DNA from: Halarcobacter sp. | GTDB lineage: Bacteria; Campylobacterota; Campylobacteria; Campylobacterales; Arcobacteraceae | DNA length: 64,000 bases | Direction of reading: 5' to 3' | Assembly: GCF_963675975.1 (NCBI RefSeq) | Contig: NZ_OY780939.1 | Coordinates: 1,674,001-1,738,000 of the forward strand | In this document: piece after piece, positions 43,805 to 54,209 of the stretch | Layout: each line of letters opens with the position of its first letter | How positions within the stretch are numbered: the stretch's first letter is position 1 | Position numbers and translations under genes: made by a program | Notes under the pieces: generated by a model | The model's database searches: none | What the model saw: only the letters and a program-made list of their open reading frames with translations | What the model was told of the DNA's origin: nothing

Positions 43805-44776
43805 ATGAGTCAAAATGGTTTATCTCATGCCTTGGTGCTTGATAAAAATGGTTCAGCAAAAGAGATTTCATATGAACAATTAAAAAGCTATGATAATAAA
43901 GATGGCTTATTGTGGGTACATTTTGATTATTCAAGTTCTGAAGCAATAGAGTGGATAGGAGAATATAGCGGAATTGATCCTATTGCTGTTGAAGCATTAT
44001 TAACAGATGAAACAAGACCTAGAACAACAATCTTAGATGATAATATTTTAATCGCATTAAGGGGAGTAAATTTAAATCCTAATTCTGATCCTGAAGATAT
44101 GATTTCTATTAGATTATTTATAAGTGAAAATGTAATTATAAGTACAAAAAAAAGAGATTTATTATCTGTAAAAGATATTATTACTAGTTTAAATCATAAT
44201 AAAGGACCTATAAATAGTTCAGAATTTTTAGTAGCTATTGCAGATAGGTTAACATGTAGAATGGAAGGAACAATTGATAATATTCAAGATAGTGCATCAG
44301 AGATTGAAGAATTAGTTATTGAGTCAAATAGTTTAGAACTAAGAACAAAAATCTCAACTATTAGAAGAGAAGCTATAGCTTTAAGAAGATATTTGTCACC
44401 TCAAAGAGAAGCTATATATACTTTATATCATAGTAAAATTTCATGGATAAGTGATTATGATAAAATTCAACTAAGAGAGATAAATGACCAATTAATTAGA
44501 TATGTAGAAGAGTTAGATTCTATTAATGACAAAGTTGCTTTAGTTCAAGATGAACTAACAAACAAAGTTACTGAACAGATGAATCAAAGAATGTATCTTT
44601 TATCTATTCTTTCTGCAATATTTTTACCACTTGGATTCTTAACTGGGCTTTTAGGTATAAATGTAGGTGGAGTCCCTGGAGCAGAAAATAAAGATTCTTT
44701 TATGATTTTTACATTGTTTTTATTAGTAATTGGTATAGTACAGTATTATTTATTGAAAAAATTTAAATGGATTTAA
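43805..44776 (+). CDS. CorA/ZntB-family divalent cation transporter
   Basis: The 323-residue protein has the long cytoplasmic helical part of the CorA family and two C-terminal membrane helices joined by GLLGINVGGVPG. The G-x-N signature is GIN with a following VGGVPG, closer to ZntB (zinc) than to Mg-specific CorA (GMN). It lies between the receiver-GGDEF gene and mgtE, with a one-base gap to mgtE, so the two transporters are co-expressed. Confidence 0.85.
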   Translation: MSQNGLSHALVLDKNGSAKEISYEQLKSYDNKDGLLWVHFDYSSSEAIEWIGEYSGIDPIAVEALLTDETRPRTTILDDNILIALRGVNLNPNSDPEDMISIRLFISENVIISTKKRDLLSVKDIITSLNHNKGPINSSEFLVAIADRLTCRMEGTIDNIQDSASEIEELVIESNSLELRTKISTIRREAIALRRYLSPQREAIYTLYHSKISWISDYDKIQLREINDQLIRYVEELDSINDKVALVQDELTNKVTEQMNQRMYLLSILSAIFLPLGFLTGLLGINVGGVPGAENKDSFMIFTLFLLVIGIVQYYLLKKFKWI

Positions 44777-44777
44777 T

Positions 44778-46139
44778 ATGGATGACTTAAAGGTTATAGA
44801 AACAAAAGATTTATTGTTAGCTGCTATTGAAGATTATAAAGCAGGTAATTCTGAAGTACACCCTTATGATTTAGCAAAAGAGCTAGAAAAATTAAGGGAT
44901 TTAGATGAAAAAGAGTATGAGTTTATTTGTAAAAAAATCCCTAGTGAACTTTTTGCAGAGATGCTTTGTGAAATGCCTAGTTATATTCAAGAGGAGATAA
45001 CTGAGGTAATAAGTGATAAAAAAATTGCAAATATTACATCTAAAATGGATAGTGATGATGCTTCTGAGCTTATTTATAATATTTCACAAAAAGATGAAGA
45101 GTTAGCACAAACAATTCTATCAAAACTTGATAATGAAGATAAAGAGATAATTGAGAGATTAAATTCATATGAAGATCATGAGGCTGGATCTTACATGCAA
45201 AGTGAGTTATTTAGTGCGACTTTAGATGAAGATATTGGAACAGCTGTAAAAAGATTAAAAAAATTAAAAGAGGATGATTTATTAGATAATATATTTCATG
45301 TATTTTTAGTTGATAGAAATGGAAAGCTAATAGGCGGAATAGGTTTAGAAGAATTAATTCTTTATGAAAAAGAACAAAAGTTTAGTGAAATATCAGAAGA
45401 TAAAATTACAAACTATTCTTCAAGTCATAAAAGTGATATAAGTGAAGTTGTTGAGATGTTTACACATTATAACTTAAGTGCATTGGCAATTGTAGATGAT
45501 AATGGAAAATTATTAGGAAGAATTACTCATGATGATATTCATGATATTATTCAAGAGCAAGATACTAAACAATTGTACTCTTTGGCCGGAGTTAATGATG
45601 ATGCCGAACATGAAGAGAGTATATATTTAATTGGTAGAAAAAGAGCAATATGGTTAGGAATAAATTTAATTACTGCTATTTTGGCTTCTGTAGTAATAGG
45701 TTTATTTGATGCAACTATTCAATCTTTGGTTGCACTTGCTGTGTTGATGCCAATTGTTGCTTCTATGGGTGGAAATGCAGGGACACAAACATTAACAGTA
45801 ACAGTAAGACAAATGGCATTAGGTGAGATTAGTTATGAAGATGCTAAAAAAACTATAAGTAAAGAGGTTTTAATATCTTTGGCAAATGGGTTTATTTTTG
45901 CTTTTATTATAGGTTTTATCGCATTCTTTTGGTTTAAAATACCTCTTTTAGGATTTGTAATTGCTTTATCTATGGTAATAAATCTTTTGAGTGCAGGTTT
46001 TTTTGGTGCAGTAATACCTATACTTTTAGAAAAATTTGATATTGACCCAGCAATTGGTTCAACAGTAATATTAACAACGGTAACAGATGTAGTTGGATTT
46101 TTTAGTTTCTTAGGTTTAGCTACAATAGTTTTATTATAA
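44778..46139 (+). CDS. mgtE: Magnesium transporter MgtE
   Basis: The 453-residue protein has the MgtE N-domain (superhelical, MDSDDASELIYNI), two CBS domains that sense magnesium, a plug helix, and five membrane helices with the pore motif MPIVASMGGNAGTQTLTV. Length is family-typical. It ends its transcript at the hairpin of 46141-46169. Confidence 0.95.
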   Translation: MDDLKVIETKDLLLAAIEDYKAGNSEVHPYDLAKELEKLRDLDEKEYEFICKKIPSELFAEMLCEMPSYIQEEITEVISDKKIANITSKMDSDDASELIYNISQKDEELAQTILSKLDNEDKEIIERLNSYEDHEAGSYMQSELFSATLDEDIGTAVKRLKKLKEDDLLDNIFHVFLVDRNGKLIGGIGLEELILYEKEQKFSEISEDKITNYSSSHKSDISEVVEMFTHYNLSALAIVDDNGKLLGRITHDDIHDIIQEQDTKQLYSLAGVNDDAEHEESIYLIGRKRAIWLGINLITAILASVVIGLFDATIQSLVALAVLMPIVASMGGNAGTQTLTVTVRQMALGEISYEDAKKTISKEVLISLANGFIFAFIIGFIAFFWFKIPLLGFVIALSMVINLLSAGFFGAVIPILLEKFDIDPAIGSTVILTTVTDVVGFFSFLGLATIVLL

Positions 46140-46140
46140 A

Positions 46141-46169
46141 AAGAGGAGATTATTCGATAATCTCTTCTT
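46141..46169. terminator. Bidirectional terminator after mgtE
   Basis: A 13-bp stem with one G-U type position (46141-46153 with 46157-46169, loop TCG) lies between convergent genes and covers the last codons of the minus-strand aspartoacylase-like gene. T runs follow on the plus strand. Confidence 0.75.
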
Positions 46170-47202
46170 TATTTAATTCTATAAACTCACTATTTTCAAT
46201 AGCATTTTCATTAAAATATTCAATTTTATTTTCAGCTGTTTCAAGATTTTTAAATTTTGCAATATGAAAAATTGCATCACCTTCTTGTACAAGAGGAATT
46301 TCAGATTTTCCTATTATAACTCCATCAAATTGAGCTTTTATTTCAAAACTTTCATCATCTAATGTATCATCAATATAGGCAATTATCTCATCTTCGTGTA
46401 CTGTTTCACCAAGTCTTTTAATAGTTCTTAAAATTCCACTCTCTGTTGCTCTAATCCATTGACTACTTTTTGTAATTATAGGAAGTCTTTTCCTTTTTAT
46501 TGGTGTTTTAGGAATCATTTCTAACTCTCTTAAAACATTTACAATACCTTTTACTCCAATTCTAATAGAAGTTTCATCAAATCTTAGTGCTTCTCCTGCT
46601 TCATAAAGAAGAACAGGTATATTGTTTTCTTGTGCTGCTTCCCTTAAAGAACCATCTCTTAATTCAGAATGTAAAATCACTGGTGCTTCAAAGGCTTTTG
46701 CCAGTTTAAAAGTAAATTCATCATTTATATTGGCTCTTATTTGAGGAAGGTTGGATTTATGAATTGAAGCTGTATGTAAATCTATTCCCAAATCGCACTT
46801 TGTAACAATTTCATCAAAAAAAGTTTTTGCAACACGACTTGCAAGAGAACCTTTTTTTGTACCAGGAAAAGATCTATTTAAGTCTCTTCTATCTGGCATA
46901 TATCTTGATAATGTCATCACTCCATATATATTAACAATGGGGATAAGAATAATTGTACCTTTTACTCTTTTTAGAATATTTAATTTTTTAAATCTTCTAA
47001 TAATCTCTACACCATTTAATTCATCACCATGTATGGCTGCACTTATAAATACAGTAGGTCCATTTCTCTTTCCTCTAATAATTTTTATAGGAAGAGTCGC
47101 TGGAGTTTGATATAGTTTAGGAAGTTCAATATTTAAGGTAGTTATAGTCCCTTTTTCTATCTCTTTCCCTGATAATATAAATTTATCGTTACTTTTATCC
47201 AA
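46150..47202 (-). CDS. Succinylglutamate desuccinylase/aspartoacylase-family zinc hydrolase
   Basis: The 350-residue protein has the M14-type zinc site of this family: AAIHGDELNGVEIIRRF (His and Glu ligands) and LGIDLHTASIHKSNLP (third His). A C-terminal barrel-like domain holds SQWIRATESGILR. Members remove acyl groups from amino acids or amidated tails. It is the last of three closely spaced genes with RimK and a retropepsin-like protein, so its substrate may be a RimK product. Confidence 0.85.
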   Translation of the reverse strand: MDKSNDKFILSGKEIEKGTITTLNIELPKLYQTPATLPIKIIRGKRNGPTVFISAAIHGDELNGVEIIRRFKKLNILKRVKGTIILIPIVNIYGVMTLSRYMPDRRDLNRSFPGTKKGSLASRVAKTFFDEIVTKCDLGIDLHTASIHKSNLPQIRANINDEFTFKLAKAFEAPVILHSELRDGSLREAAQENNIPVLLYEAGEALRFDETSIRIGVKGIVNVLRELEMIPKTPIKRKRLPIITKSSQWIRATESGILRTIKRLGETVHEDEIIAYIDDTLDDESFEIKAQFDGVIIGKSEIPLVQEGDAIFHIAKFKNLETAENKIEYFNENAIENSEFIELNKEEIIE

Positions 47203-47205
47203 GTT

Positions 47206-48144
47206 TTAAGCTCCAATATTATCTTTTTTTATTCTTCTTCTTTTTGGTTTTTCTTCATCTCCACCAATATGTGAAGCATTTTTTTCAATAAAATCCATGA
47301 TTTTACCAGCAATATCAATATTTGTTGATTTTTCAATACCTTCTAATCCAGGAGATGAGTTTACTTCCATAACAAGTGGTCCCCTTTTTGATGGTATCAT
47401 ATCAACTCCACAAACACCAAGTCCCATTGCTTTTGCAGCAGCAAGAGCTGTACTTTTTTCTTTTCTAGTTAATTTGTGTGCAGTTGCACTTCCACCTTGA
47501 TGTAGGTTTGATCTAAAGTCTCCCTCTGCACCTTGTCTTTTCATAGCTCCAACTACTTCGCCATCAACTATAAAAGCTCTAATATCTGCACCACCTGCTT
47601 CTTCAATAAATTCTTGAACTAATAAGTTTACATCCATTCCATAAAAAGCATCAAGTACTGATTTTGCTGCTTTTAGTGTTTCAACAAGTACAACTCCTAC
47701 CCCTTGAGTACCTTCAAGTATTTTTAAAACTAATGGTGTTCCTCCACTTAAAGCGATAACATCTTTTGCACTAGATTTGTTTGAAGCAAATACAGTTTTT
47801 GGCATATCTACACCATTTTTTGATAATATTTGTAAACTTCTTAGTTTATCTCTACTTCTTTTTATAGCTAAACTTCCTGTTACAGAAAATACATCCATCA
47901 TCTCAAAGTGTCTAACCATAGCAGTACCATAAAATGTTCTACTCGCACCAATTCTAGGAATAATTGCATCAGGTTTTGGTAATTCCTTACCCAAATAATT
48001 TATCTTTAATTCACCTTTCATTATCTCAATACTACATTTTAAATAATCTATTACTCTTACTTCCCAACCTCTTTGCTCTGCTGCTTCAACAAGTCTTCTT
48101 GTTGAATATAACGATGAATTTCTCGATAAAATATATACTCTCAT
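47206..48144 (-). CDS. rimK: RimK-family ATP-grasp glutamate ligase
   Basis: RimK adds glutamate residues to a carboxylate, in E. coli to the C-terminus of ribosomal protein S6, and can make poly-glutamate. The 312-residue protein shows [49 protein letters not shown] and [13 protein letters not shown], the ATP-grasp metal motif. A short Lys/Arg tail extends beyond the usual 300 residues. The start directly follows the upstream protease-like gene. Confidence 0.93.
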   Translation of the reverse strand: MRVYILSRNSSLYSTRRLVEAAEQRGWEVRVIDYLKCSIEIMKGELKINYLGKELPKPDAIIPRIGASRTFYGTAMVRHFEMMDVFSVTGSLAIKRSRDKLRSLQILSKNGVDMPKTVFASNKSSAKDVIALSGGTPLVLKILEGTQGVGVVLVETLKAAKSVLDAFYGMDVNLLVQEFIEEAGGADIRAFIVDGEVVGAMKRQGAEGDFRSNLHQGGSATAHKLTRKEKSTALAAAKAMGLGVCGVDMIPSKRGPLVMEVNSSPGLEGIEKSTNIDIAGKIMDFIEKNASHIGGDEEKPKRRRIKKDNIGA

Positions 48145-48573
48145 TTACAGTTCCTTTTTATTTTTACTTATATATTCTTGTGCAACATCAACTAAAAATC
48201 TATCTTTTAAAAAACGCCTTCCTATAAGCATTGGAAATTTCATATCAGCTCTATTTGTTAGTGAAATTACACTTTTATAATGTTTACCCATAAATTCAAC
48301 ACTAACTTTTATAGAAGGTCTTAATTGTACTTGCCCGTTTGAGCTTTTAACTTTTTTTATTTTATATATTGGTAACTTCATCCTTTTCCCATGATAAGAG
48401 GGATGAACTTCATCTAAAAGAGTAAACTCTACAGTATCTTCATTTATAACAATATCATCACAATGTAAAGCATTAGAATCTGCCCCAGTGTCAACTTTTG
48501 CATCTAAATCAATTAGATTTAAATCTAAAATAGAGATTATTTCTCTTCTTCCAACAATTTTTTTTTCTTTCAT
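48145..48573 (-). CDS. Retropepsin-like aspartic protease, RimK-associated
   Basis: The protein is 142 residues from the ATG at 48573, which has GGGA eight bases upstream; a TTG four codons earlier is unlikely. It has the aspartic-protease signature AKVDTGADSNAL and a second-strand motif PMLIGRRFLKDRFLVD, as in proteins annotated as ATP-dependent zinc protease or RimB. Such proteins are habitual neighbours of rimK and have been linked to trimming of glutamate tails. It abuts rimK. Confidence 0.82.
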   Translation of the reverse strand: MKEKKIVGRREIISILDLNLIDLDAKVDTGADSNALHCDDIVINEDTVEFTLLDEVHPSYHGKRMKLPIYKIKKVKSSNGQVQLRPSIKVSVEFMGKHYKSVISLTNRADMKFPMLIGRRFLKDRFLVDVAQEYISKNKKEL

Positions 48574-48675
48574 TTTTATTCCCAAAAGATTTCAATTATA
48601 TAATAATTGTAAAGTATATTATAGTAAAAAATATAAGAATTAATATAAAGAAAATGTAGTTTTTTTTAAATATTT

Positions 48676-49341
48676 TTAGTTTTCAGGCTTAGTATAAAAT
48701 TTAAACTTCCAACCTTTGTCTTCTGGATATTTTTCAAGGTTAAAATCATTCCAAACTTTTATACATCTTTTATTGCCTTGTATTTTACCTTTTTTAGCAA
48801 ATTGATGAGCTCGACCAAAGTTTGGAAATACACCTTTTCCACTGGCATACATAAAAGCAAGGTTACATTGTGCATCAATAAAGTCTTGCTTTGAAGCTTT
48901 TTCAAATAGTTTTACAGCCAATTTATAGTCTTTGTCAACAGCAATTCCATTTACTAAAAATTGTCCAACCATATTTTGAGCAGGAGCATATCCATTATTA
49001 GCAGCTTTTACAAAACTATTATAAGCTTTTGCTAGATTATAAAAATGTGTTTTTTTAGATAAATATAGTTTTCCTAAAAGATAAGAGGATTCATTGTGAT
49101 TTAATTCACTTGCTTTTTCTAAAAGATTTTTTGCTTCATTAATATTTTTTTGAATCTCTTTACCTTGTATATATATTTTTGCCAAATGAAGCATTGCATT
49201 AGTATTGTTTTCTTCTATTAGTTTCTTATATAAAGAGATTGATTTTAGAGTGCCATTATTTTCTTCAAACTCTTTTGCTTGCTCAAATGTATATGAATAG
49301 ACATAGCTAAGTAAAAAAAGAAAAGAAAATATAATCTTCAT
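48676..49341 (-). CDS. Exported Sel1-repeat protein
   Basis: The 221-residue protein has a signal peptide (about 1-16) and four to five Sel1-type repeats of about 36 residues, visible as A-x-x-L-A-x-x-Y and A-x-x-L-F-x-x-A patterns (NAMLHLAKIY, SSYLLGKLY, APAQNMVGQFLVNG, DAQCNLAFMYASGKG). Such periplasmic repeat proteins serve as scaffolds. It overlaps alr by one base. Confidence 0.82.
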   Translation of the reverse strand: MKIIFSFLFLLSYVYSYTFEQAKEFEENNGTLKSISLYKKLIEENNTNAMLHLAKIYIQGKEIQKNINEAKNLLEKASELNHNESSYLLGKLYLSKKTHFYNLAKAYNSFVKAANNGYAPAQNMVGQFLVNGIAVDKDYKLAVKLFEKASKQDFIDAQCNLAFMYASGKGVFPNFGRAHQFAKKGKIQGNKRCIKVWNDFNLEKYPEDKGWKFKFYTKPEN

Positions 49342-50378
49342 TATCGAATCTCTTTTGGGATATTTGGATTTAAAGTTGTAGTAATTTCATAAGTTATTGT
49401 ATCGTGGATTTTAGCTAAAGCTGTAACATCATCAAAAATACATACTTCTTCATCTTCACAATTGATAGATAAATTATCCATAGAAACTTTTCCTAAAATT
49501 TGATAACCTTTGGGTGTAAAATATGTATCTTCTCCATTCAGTCTTAAAAACCCATCCCCATATCCAACTTTATATGTTGAAACTTTCATATCTTCTTTTG
49601 CCAAATATTTTCCACCATATCCAACTTTTTGATTTTTCTTTAATTCTCTTGTTACAATTTTTTCTCCCCAAAGTGACATTACTGGTTTTAATTTTGGATT
49701 TTCAAAGATGGGATTTGATTCTAAATAACCATATTGTGCTATTCCTAATCTAGCAAAATCTTCCTCATAATTCTTAAACCTAAATAAAGCTGACGAGTTA
49801 GCACAATGAAACTTAGGAATAGTTAAAAAAAGTTTTTCACATAAGCTCTTTACAAGTTTTTTTGCCTGTATAAAAACTGACCTCTGCCAAAAGAATTCAC
49901 ATGATAATTCATCTGCACTTCTAAAGTGTGTGAAAACTCCAGTTAAATTAAGTTTTTTTCTCAAAATCCCATGAATAGCCTCTTCTAGGTTTTCAAGTGA
50001 AATTCCATTTCTATGCATTCCTGTATCCACTTTTATGTGAACATTCGTGTTTTTGGGTAACCTTTCTATATCTTCAAGACTATTTACAGCTATGTGAAAA
50101 GTATGTGAATAAGTGTGAATAGCAGTGTCAGCTAAGATTAAGATTTGCTCAAAAAATGTCTCAATCTTTTCTGCTTCTTCGATAGTTCTTACTACAGCTT
50201 TTGTTATACCATATTCTTTTGCCATTGTAGAAATTTCTATTAGTCCATGACCATATGCATTATCTTTTAATACAACTGCAATTTTATCTTTTGAACCTAA
50301 TTTTTCTTCAGCAACCTTTAGATTATGAAAGTAGTTTGATTTATTTAAAATGATTTTTGCCAAGGTTTTAACCTTCAA
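49341..50378 (-). CDS. alr: Alanine racemase
   Basis: Alr makes D-alanine for peptidoglycan with pyridoxal phosphate. The 345-residue protein has [11 protein letters not shown] with the PLP lysine near residue 37, [12 protein letters not shown], and the C-terminal [14 protein letters not shown]. It overlaps uvrC upstream by 11 bases and the Sel1 gene by one base. The ligase that uses its product (ddl) is elsewhere in the window. Confidence 0.94.
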   Translation of the reverse strand: MKVKTLAKIILNKSNYFHNLKVAEEKLGSKDKIAVVLKDNAYGHGLIEISTMAKEYGITKAVVRTIEEAEKIETFFEQILILADTAIHTYSHTFHIAVNSLEDIERLPKNTNVHIKVDTGMHRNGISLENLEEAIHGILRKKLNLTGVFTHFRSADELSCEFFWQRSVFIQAKKLVKSLCEKLFLTIPKFHCANSSALFRFKNYEEDFARLGIAQYGYLESNPIFENPKLKPVMSLWGEKIVTRELKKNQKVGYGGKYLAKEDMKVSTYKVGYGDGFLRLNGEDTYFTPKGYQILGKVSMDNLSINCEDEEVCIFDDVTALAKIHDTITYEITTTLNPNIPKEIR

Positions 50379-52200
50379 GAGTTTTAAAATAATTTGTTAT
50401 AAGCATAGCATCTTTTTCGTTTAGAACATCTTTTAATTCTTCAATAGAAGAATTTTTTATATTTTCAAATGTTCCAAAATATAAAAGAAGTTTTTTCATC
50501 TTTGCCTCACCTATACCTTTTATCTGTAATAAAGAGATTTGTGTGTCTTCTTTTCTTTTTTGTTTCTTATGAAATGATATAGCAAATCTATGTGCTTCAT
50601 CTCTTAATCTTTGTATAAATTGTAATCTTTTATCACTAGGAAGTAAATCTAATTTTTCAATAACTCCATTATTTTCAAAAAAGATTATATCTTTTGCACT
50701 ACCTTTTGCTCTGTGGGCTTTAAAGTCAAGTTTCTCTTTTGCTATAGCTACAATATCAAGGTTTACACCACATGAATTTCTTATATCAATTGCAAGTTTA
50801 AGTAAAGTTTCTCCTCCATCTATTACCCACATATCAGGAGCTGGATTTTTTTCAAAACTATCTACTCTTCTTATTAGTGTTTCTCTCATTTGGGCATATT
50901 CATCTTTTGCTTCTAGATTATAGTGTCTAAAATCACCTTTTTCAAACTTTTCTTCCCAAGTTACCATCGCTCCTACAGTTGCTTGTCCCATCATATGTGA
51001 GTTATCAAAACACTCAAATCTATTAGGGACTTTTTCTAAATTAAATAGTTGTTTTAGTTGTGCATAAACTGAGGTAGTATCTTTTACTGAAGATAGTCTA
51101 AGTAGCTCATCACAATTATTTAAAGCAACATTTAAAATCTCTTTTTTCTTACCTCTTTGTGGTGTAATTATTGGTATTTTTTTAGAAAATTTCTCTTTTA
51201 TAAAATTTTCTATTTCATCTTTTTCTTCTAATTGCGTAGTTATTATAATCTCATCAGGTAATACTGGAATCTCATTATCATAGTAATTAACAATGGCTCT
51301 TTCATAAGCTTCTTGAATATCAATTGTAATATCTTCTTTGTTTGGTTTAATATAGTTATGATTACTAGAAGCTAATTTTCCATCCCTAAAGAACATTCTT
51401 ACAAGTACCGCTTTAGTACCAATAATTTTTATTGCAAATAGATCAATGTTTTCATTTGTAGCTAAATCCATACCTGTTTGTATCTGAGATTTTTCAATAG
51501 TTTTTATTCTATCTCTTAATTTCATAGCTTCTTCAAATCTAAATTCACTACTATATTCTTCCATTTTTTTAGTTAGTTTTGAGATAAGTTTATTCTTATT
51601 ATAAATATAATTTAAAGCATCATCAACTAGTTTTGAATAATCCTCTTTTGAAATTTTTCCTTCACAAGGAGCAAAACATTTTTTTATTTGATAAAAAAGA
51701 CAGGCTTCTTTCCCTTTTATACAAGATTTTTTTTGAACTAAAGGAACAATTTCATAAATAGAATCTAACATATCTCTAGCTCCAGTAGAGTAGGGACCAA
51801 AATATTTAATATTTTTTTCTTTTAATACTCTTCTTGTAATTTCAAGTCGTGGAAAGTCTTCATTTAAGTTTATATAAATATATGGATAGGTTTTATCATC
51901 ACGAAGTAATATATTATATTTTGGTTTTAATTGCTTAATAAGAGAATTTTCTAGAATAAGTGCATCGTGTTCGTTTGGTACAACTATCCATTCTAAAGAT
52001 TTTACTTCTGTAATCATTTTATATATACGTGGACTTAATTTATCAGCAGGCAATAGCTTTGGAGTAAATTTAAAATAAGACTTTACTCTGTTTTTTAATA
52101 CTTTTGCTTTTCCTATATATAAAAGCTTACCTTTTTCATCAAAATATTGATAAACTCCGGCTTCATTTGGTAGTTGCTTTAATTTCTCTTCTAAATTCAT
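50368..52200 (-). CDS. uvrC: UvrABC system protein C
   Basis: UvrC makes the two incisions of nucleotide excision repair. The 610-residue protein has the N-terminal GIY-YIG nuclease ([19 protein letters not shown]), a UVR motif ([17 protein letters not shown]), the RNase H-like domain ([21 protein letters not shown]), and C-terminal helix-hairpin-helix ([14 protein letters not shown]). It leads the uvrC-alr-Sel1 operon. Confidence 0.97.
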   Translation of the reverse strand: MNLEEKLKQLPNEAGVYQYFDEKGKLLYIGKAKVLKNRVKSYFKFTPKLLPADKLSPRIYKMITEVKSLEWIVVPNEHDALILENSLIKQLKPKYNILLRDDKTYPYIYINLNEDFPRLEITRRVLKEKNIKYFGPYSTGARDMLDSIYEIVPLVQKKSCIKGKEACLFYQIKKCFAPCEGKISKEDYSKLVDDALNYIYNKNKLISKLTKKMEEYSSEFRFEEAMKLRDRIKTIEKSQIQTGMDLATNENIDLFAIKIIGTKAVLVRMFFRDGKLASSNHNYIKPNKEDITIDIQEAYERAIVNYYDNEIPVLPDEIIITTQLEEKDEIENFIKEKFSKKIPIITPQRGKKKEILNVALNNCDELLRLSSVKDTTSVYAQLKQLFNLEKVPNRFECFDNSHMMGQATVGAMVTWEEKFEKGDFRHYNLEAKDEYAQMRETLIRRVDSFEKNPAPDMWVIDGGETLLKLAIDIRNSCGVNLDIVAIAKEKLDFKAHRAKGSAKDIIFFENNGVIEKLDLLPSDKRLQFIQRLRDEAHRFAISFHKKQKRKEDTQISLLQIKGIGEAKMKKLLLYFGTFENIKNSSIEELKDVLNEKDAMLITNYFKTLEG

Positions 52201-52485
52201 TTTGGAATTTTATCTAAAAAATCTTTTAAAACCATTTCTTTAAAAAATATTTTATTTTTTTATTATAATATAAAAATATTTTTTATTAAAAATAATTAAG
52301 ATTTATATTATATGAAATCTATAAATAGCTTTAGAGTCCTATATAATAAGCTTTTAAATTACAATAAAAAATATTTTTTATATATAAAATAACTAAAATA
52401 AGTTATTTTTTTATCTTTTTATAATTTTAAAAGATAATAAAAGTAAATTTTATATATAATAATTTTTTTAAAGGAAAAGTTAAGT
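52201..52485. other. AT-rich divergent spacer between uvrC and histidine kinase
   Basis: These 285 bases hold no gene. They consist of near-pure A/T, with short AAAAATATTTTT-type inverted repeats near 52240-52290. A TATAAT at 52455-52460 and AAGGA at 52471-52475 serve the histidine kinase gene that starts at 52486. Confidence 0.5.
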
Positions 52486-54207
52486 ATGCTAAGTATTGAA
52501 AAAAAGATAAAAAATAGAATATTAATTTTAATTTTAATGATTCTAATTAGTACAGGTATCGTAATTATTTCATATGAAAATCATTTAATAAAAAATCACA
52601 TTGAACATGACATCACTACTCAAAATGAAAATATTAATAATACTTTTAATCTTTTTATAGATGAATTAGACAAAAATATTGCAGAAAGAACAAATTTTAT
52701 GCTTAATAAAGAGAGTAGATTAGCATTAAAAAATAAAGATAGAAAACTATTATACAAATATACAAAAAAACATTTCAAAAGAATGAGTGAAAACAATAAA
52801 TATCTTAAGATAATGACTTTTAGATTGACTGATGGAAGTGCATTTTTAAGAGTTCACAAGCCTGAAATGTTTGGAGATAAGCTAAATAAAAAAAGAAAAA
52901 TCATACTAGATACAATACTTACTGAAAAACGACAATTTGGTTTTGAAATTGGCAAATTAAAAATGACACATAGAATTGTAACTCCTATATTTTATGAGGA
53001 TAAATTAATTGGTGTTGTTGAAGTTGGAATTGAACCTGAATATATTATTGAAAAGATGAATAATATTTTTAATATAAAATCATCACTTTTTGTTAAAAAT
53101 GAACAATTAGAATTGTCTTTGCAAAAAGTTGAAAGTAATTATAAATATAAAATTAATGATTTTATTTTTGTTCGAGGAAGTGAATTAATAAGAGATAACT
53201 TGCAAAAAATAAATTTTGATGAAAAAATATCAAAAATAGAGTTTAGAGGAAAAGATTATTATATAGATACTATTAAACTTTTAGATCATAAAAATAATGT
53301 TGCTGCAAAAATGTTAATATCTTATGATTTAACAACTTTTAAAAAAGAGTTTGATGAAATGCTTGAAAAGAATTTGATGATTACTTTTTTAGTAATCATA
53401 ATACTTTTTATAGTGTTAAATATGGGGTTAAATCATTTTTTAAAAAAGATTGATAGTTTATATTTGAATATTTTAAAGAAAGATAAGATGATGTTACATC
53501 AATCTAAACTTGCATCAATGGGTGAAATGATTGGAAATATAGCTCATCAATGGAGACAACCCTTAAGTGTAATATCTACTAGTGCTAGTGGGATTAGGGT
53601 TCAAAATGAATTGGGCGTTTTAACCGATGAAACTCTACATAATTCAATTGATGGAATAGTAAATAGTACAAAATATCTTTCACAAACAATTGATGATTTT
53701 ATGGATTTTGTAAAAAGTGATAAAAGTGCCATAGATTTTGATGTAAAAGAAAATATTGAAAAAAATATTGAAATATTAAAAGGTAGTCTAAAAATTCATC
53801 AAATAAATTTAGTATTAAAGTGTCAAAGTGAGTTTATTAAAGGTTTCCCTAATGAATTAACTCAAGTCTTTATAAATATTGTTCATAATGCAAAAGATGC
53901 CCTAAAAGAGAATAATATAAAAGAAAAATATATATTTATTGAAACAAATAAAACCGATAAAAATATAGAAATAATTATAAAAGACAATGCAAAAGGAATT
54001 CCTAAAAATGTGATAAATAAAGTTTTTGATCCTTATTTTACAACAAAAAATGAATCAAATGGAACAGGTTTGGGACTTTATATGTCATATAGAATTGTAA
54101 CTGAAAGTATGAAAGGTGAAATAAAAGTTGAAAATGTTGAATACGATTTTTATGGAAACAAATATACTGGGGCAATGTTTACAGTATCATTGCCTTTAAA
54201 TAACTAA
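52486..54207 (+). CDS. Membrane sensor histidine kinase with double-cache sensor
   Basis: The 573-residue protein has a membrane helix at about 11-30, an extracytoplasmic sensor with FLRVHKPEMFGDKL (double-cache type 3), a second helix at about 298-316, and a kinase core. The phospho-acceptor segment is SMGEMIGNIAHQWRQPLS with His near residue 353. The ATP-binding lobe shows the N box IVHNAKDAL and G boxes DNAKGIP and GTGLGLYMS. No receiver domain is fused. It converges on the soluble kinase gene with two bases between, next to the Sia-like cluster, whose CheY-like protein may be its partner. Confidence 0.9.
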   Translation: MLSIEKKIKNRILILILMILISTGIVIISYENHLIKNHIEHDITTQNENINNTFNLFIDELDKNIAERTNFMLNKESRLALKNKDRKLLYKYTKKHFKRMSENNKYLKIMTFRLTDGSAFLRVHKPEMFGDKLNKKRKIILDTILTEKRQFGFEIGKLKMTHRIVTPIFYEDKLIGVVEVGIEPEYIIEKMNNIFNIKSSLFVKNEQLELSLQKVESNYKYKINDFIFVRGSELIRDNLQKINFDEKISKIEFRGKDYYIDTIKLLDHKNNVAAKMLISYDLTTFKKEFDEMLEKNLMITFLVIIILFIVLNMGLNHFLKKIDSLYLNILKKDKMMLHQSKLASMGEMIGNIAHQWRQPLSVISTSASGIRVQNELGVLTDETLHNSIDGIVNSTKYLSQTIDDFMDFVKSDKSAIDFDVKENIEKNIEILKGSLKIHQINLVLKCQSEFIKGFPNELTQVFINIVHNAKDALKENNIKEKYIFIETNKTDKNIEIIIKDNAKGIPKNVINKVFDPYFTTKNESNGTGLGLYMSYRIVTESMKGEIKVENVEYDFYGNKYTGAMFTVSLPLNN

Positions 54208-54209
54208 AA

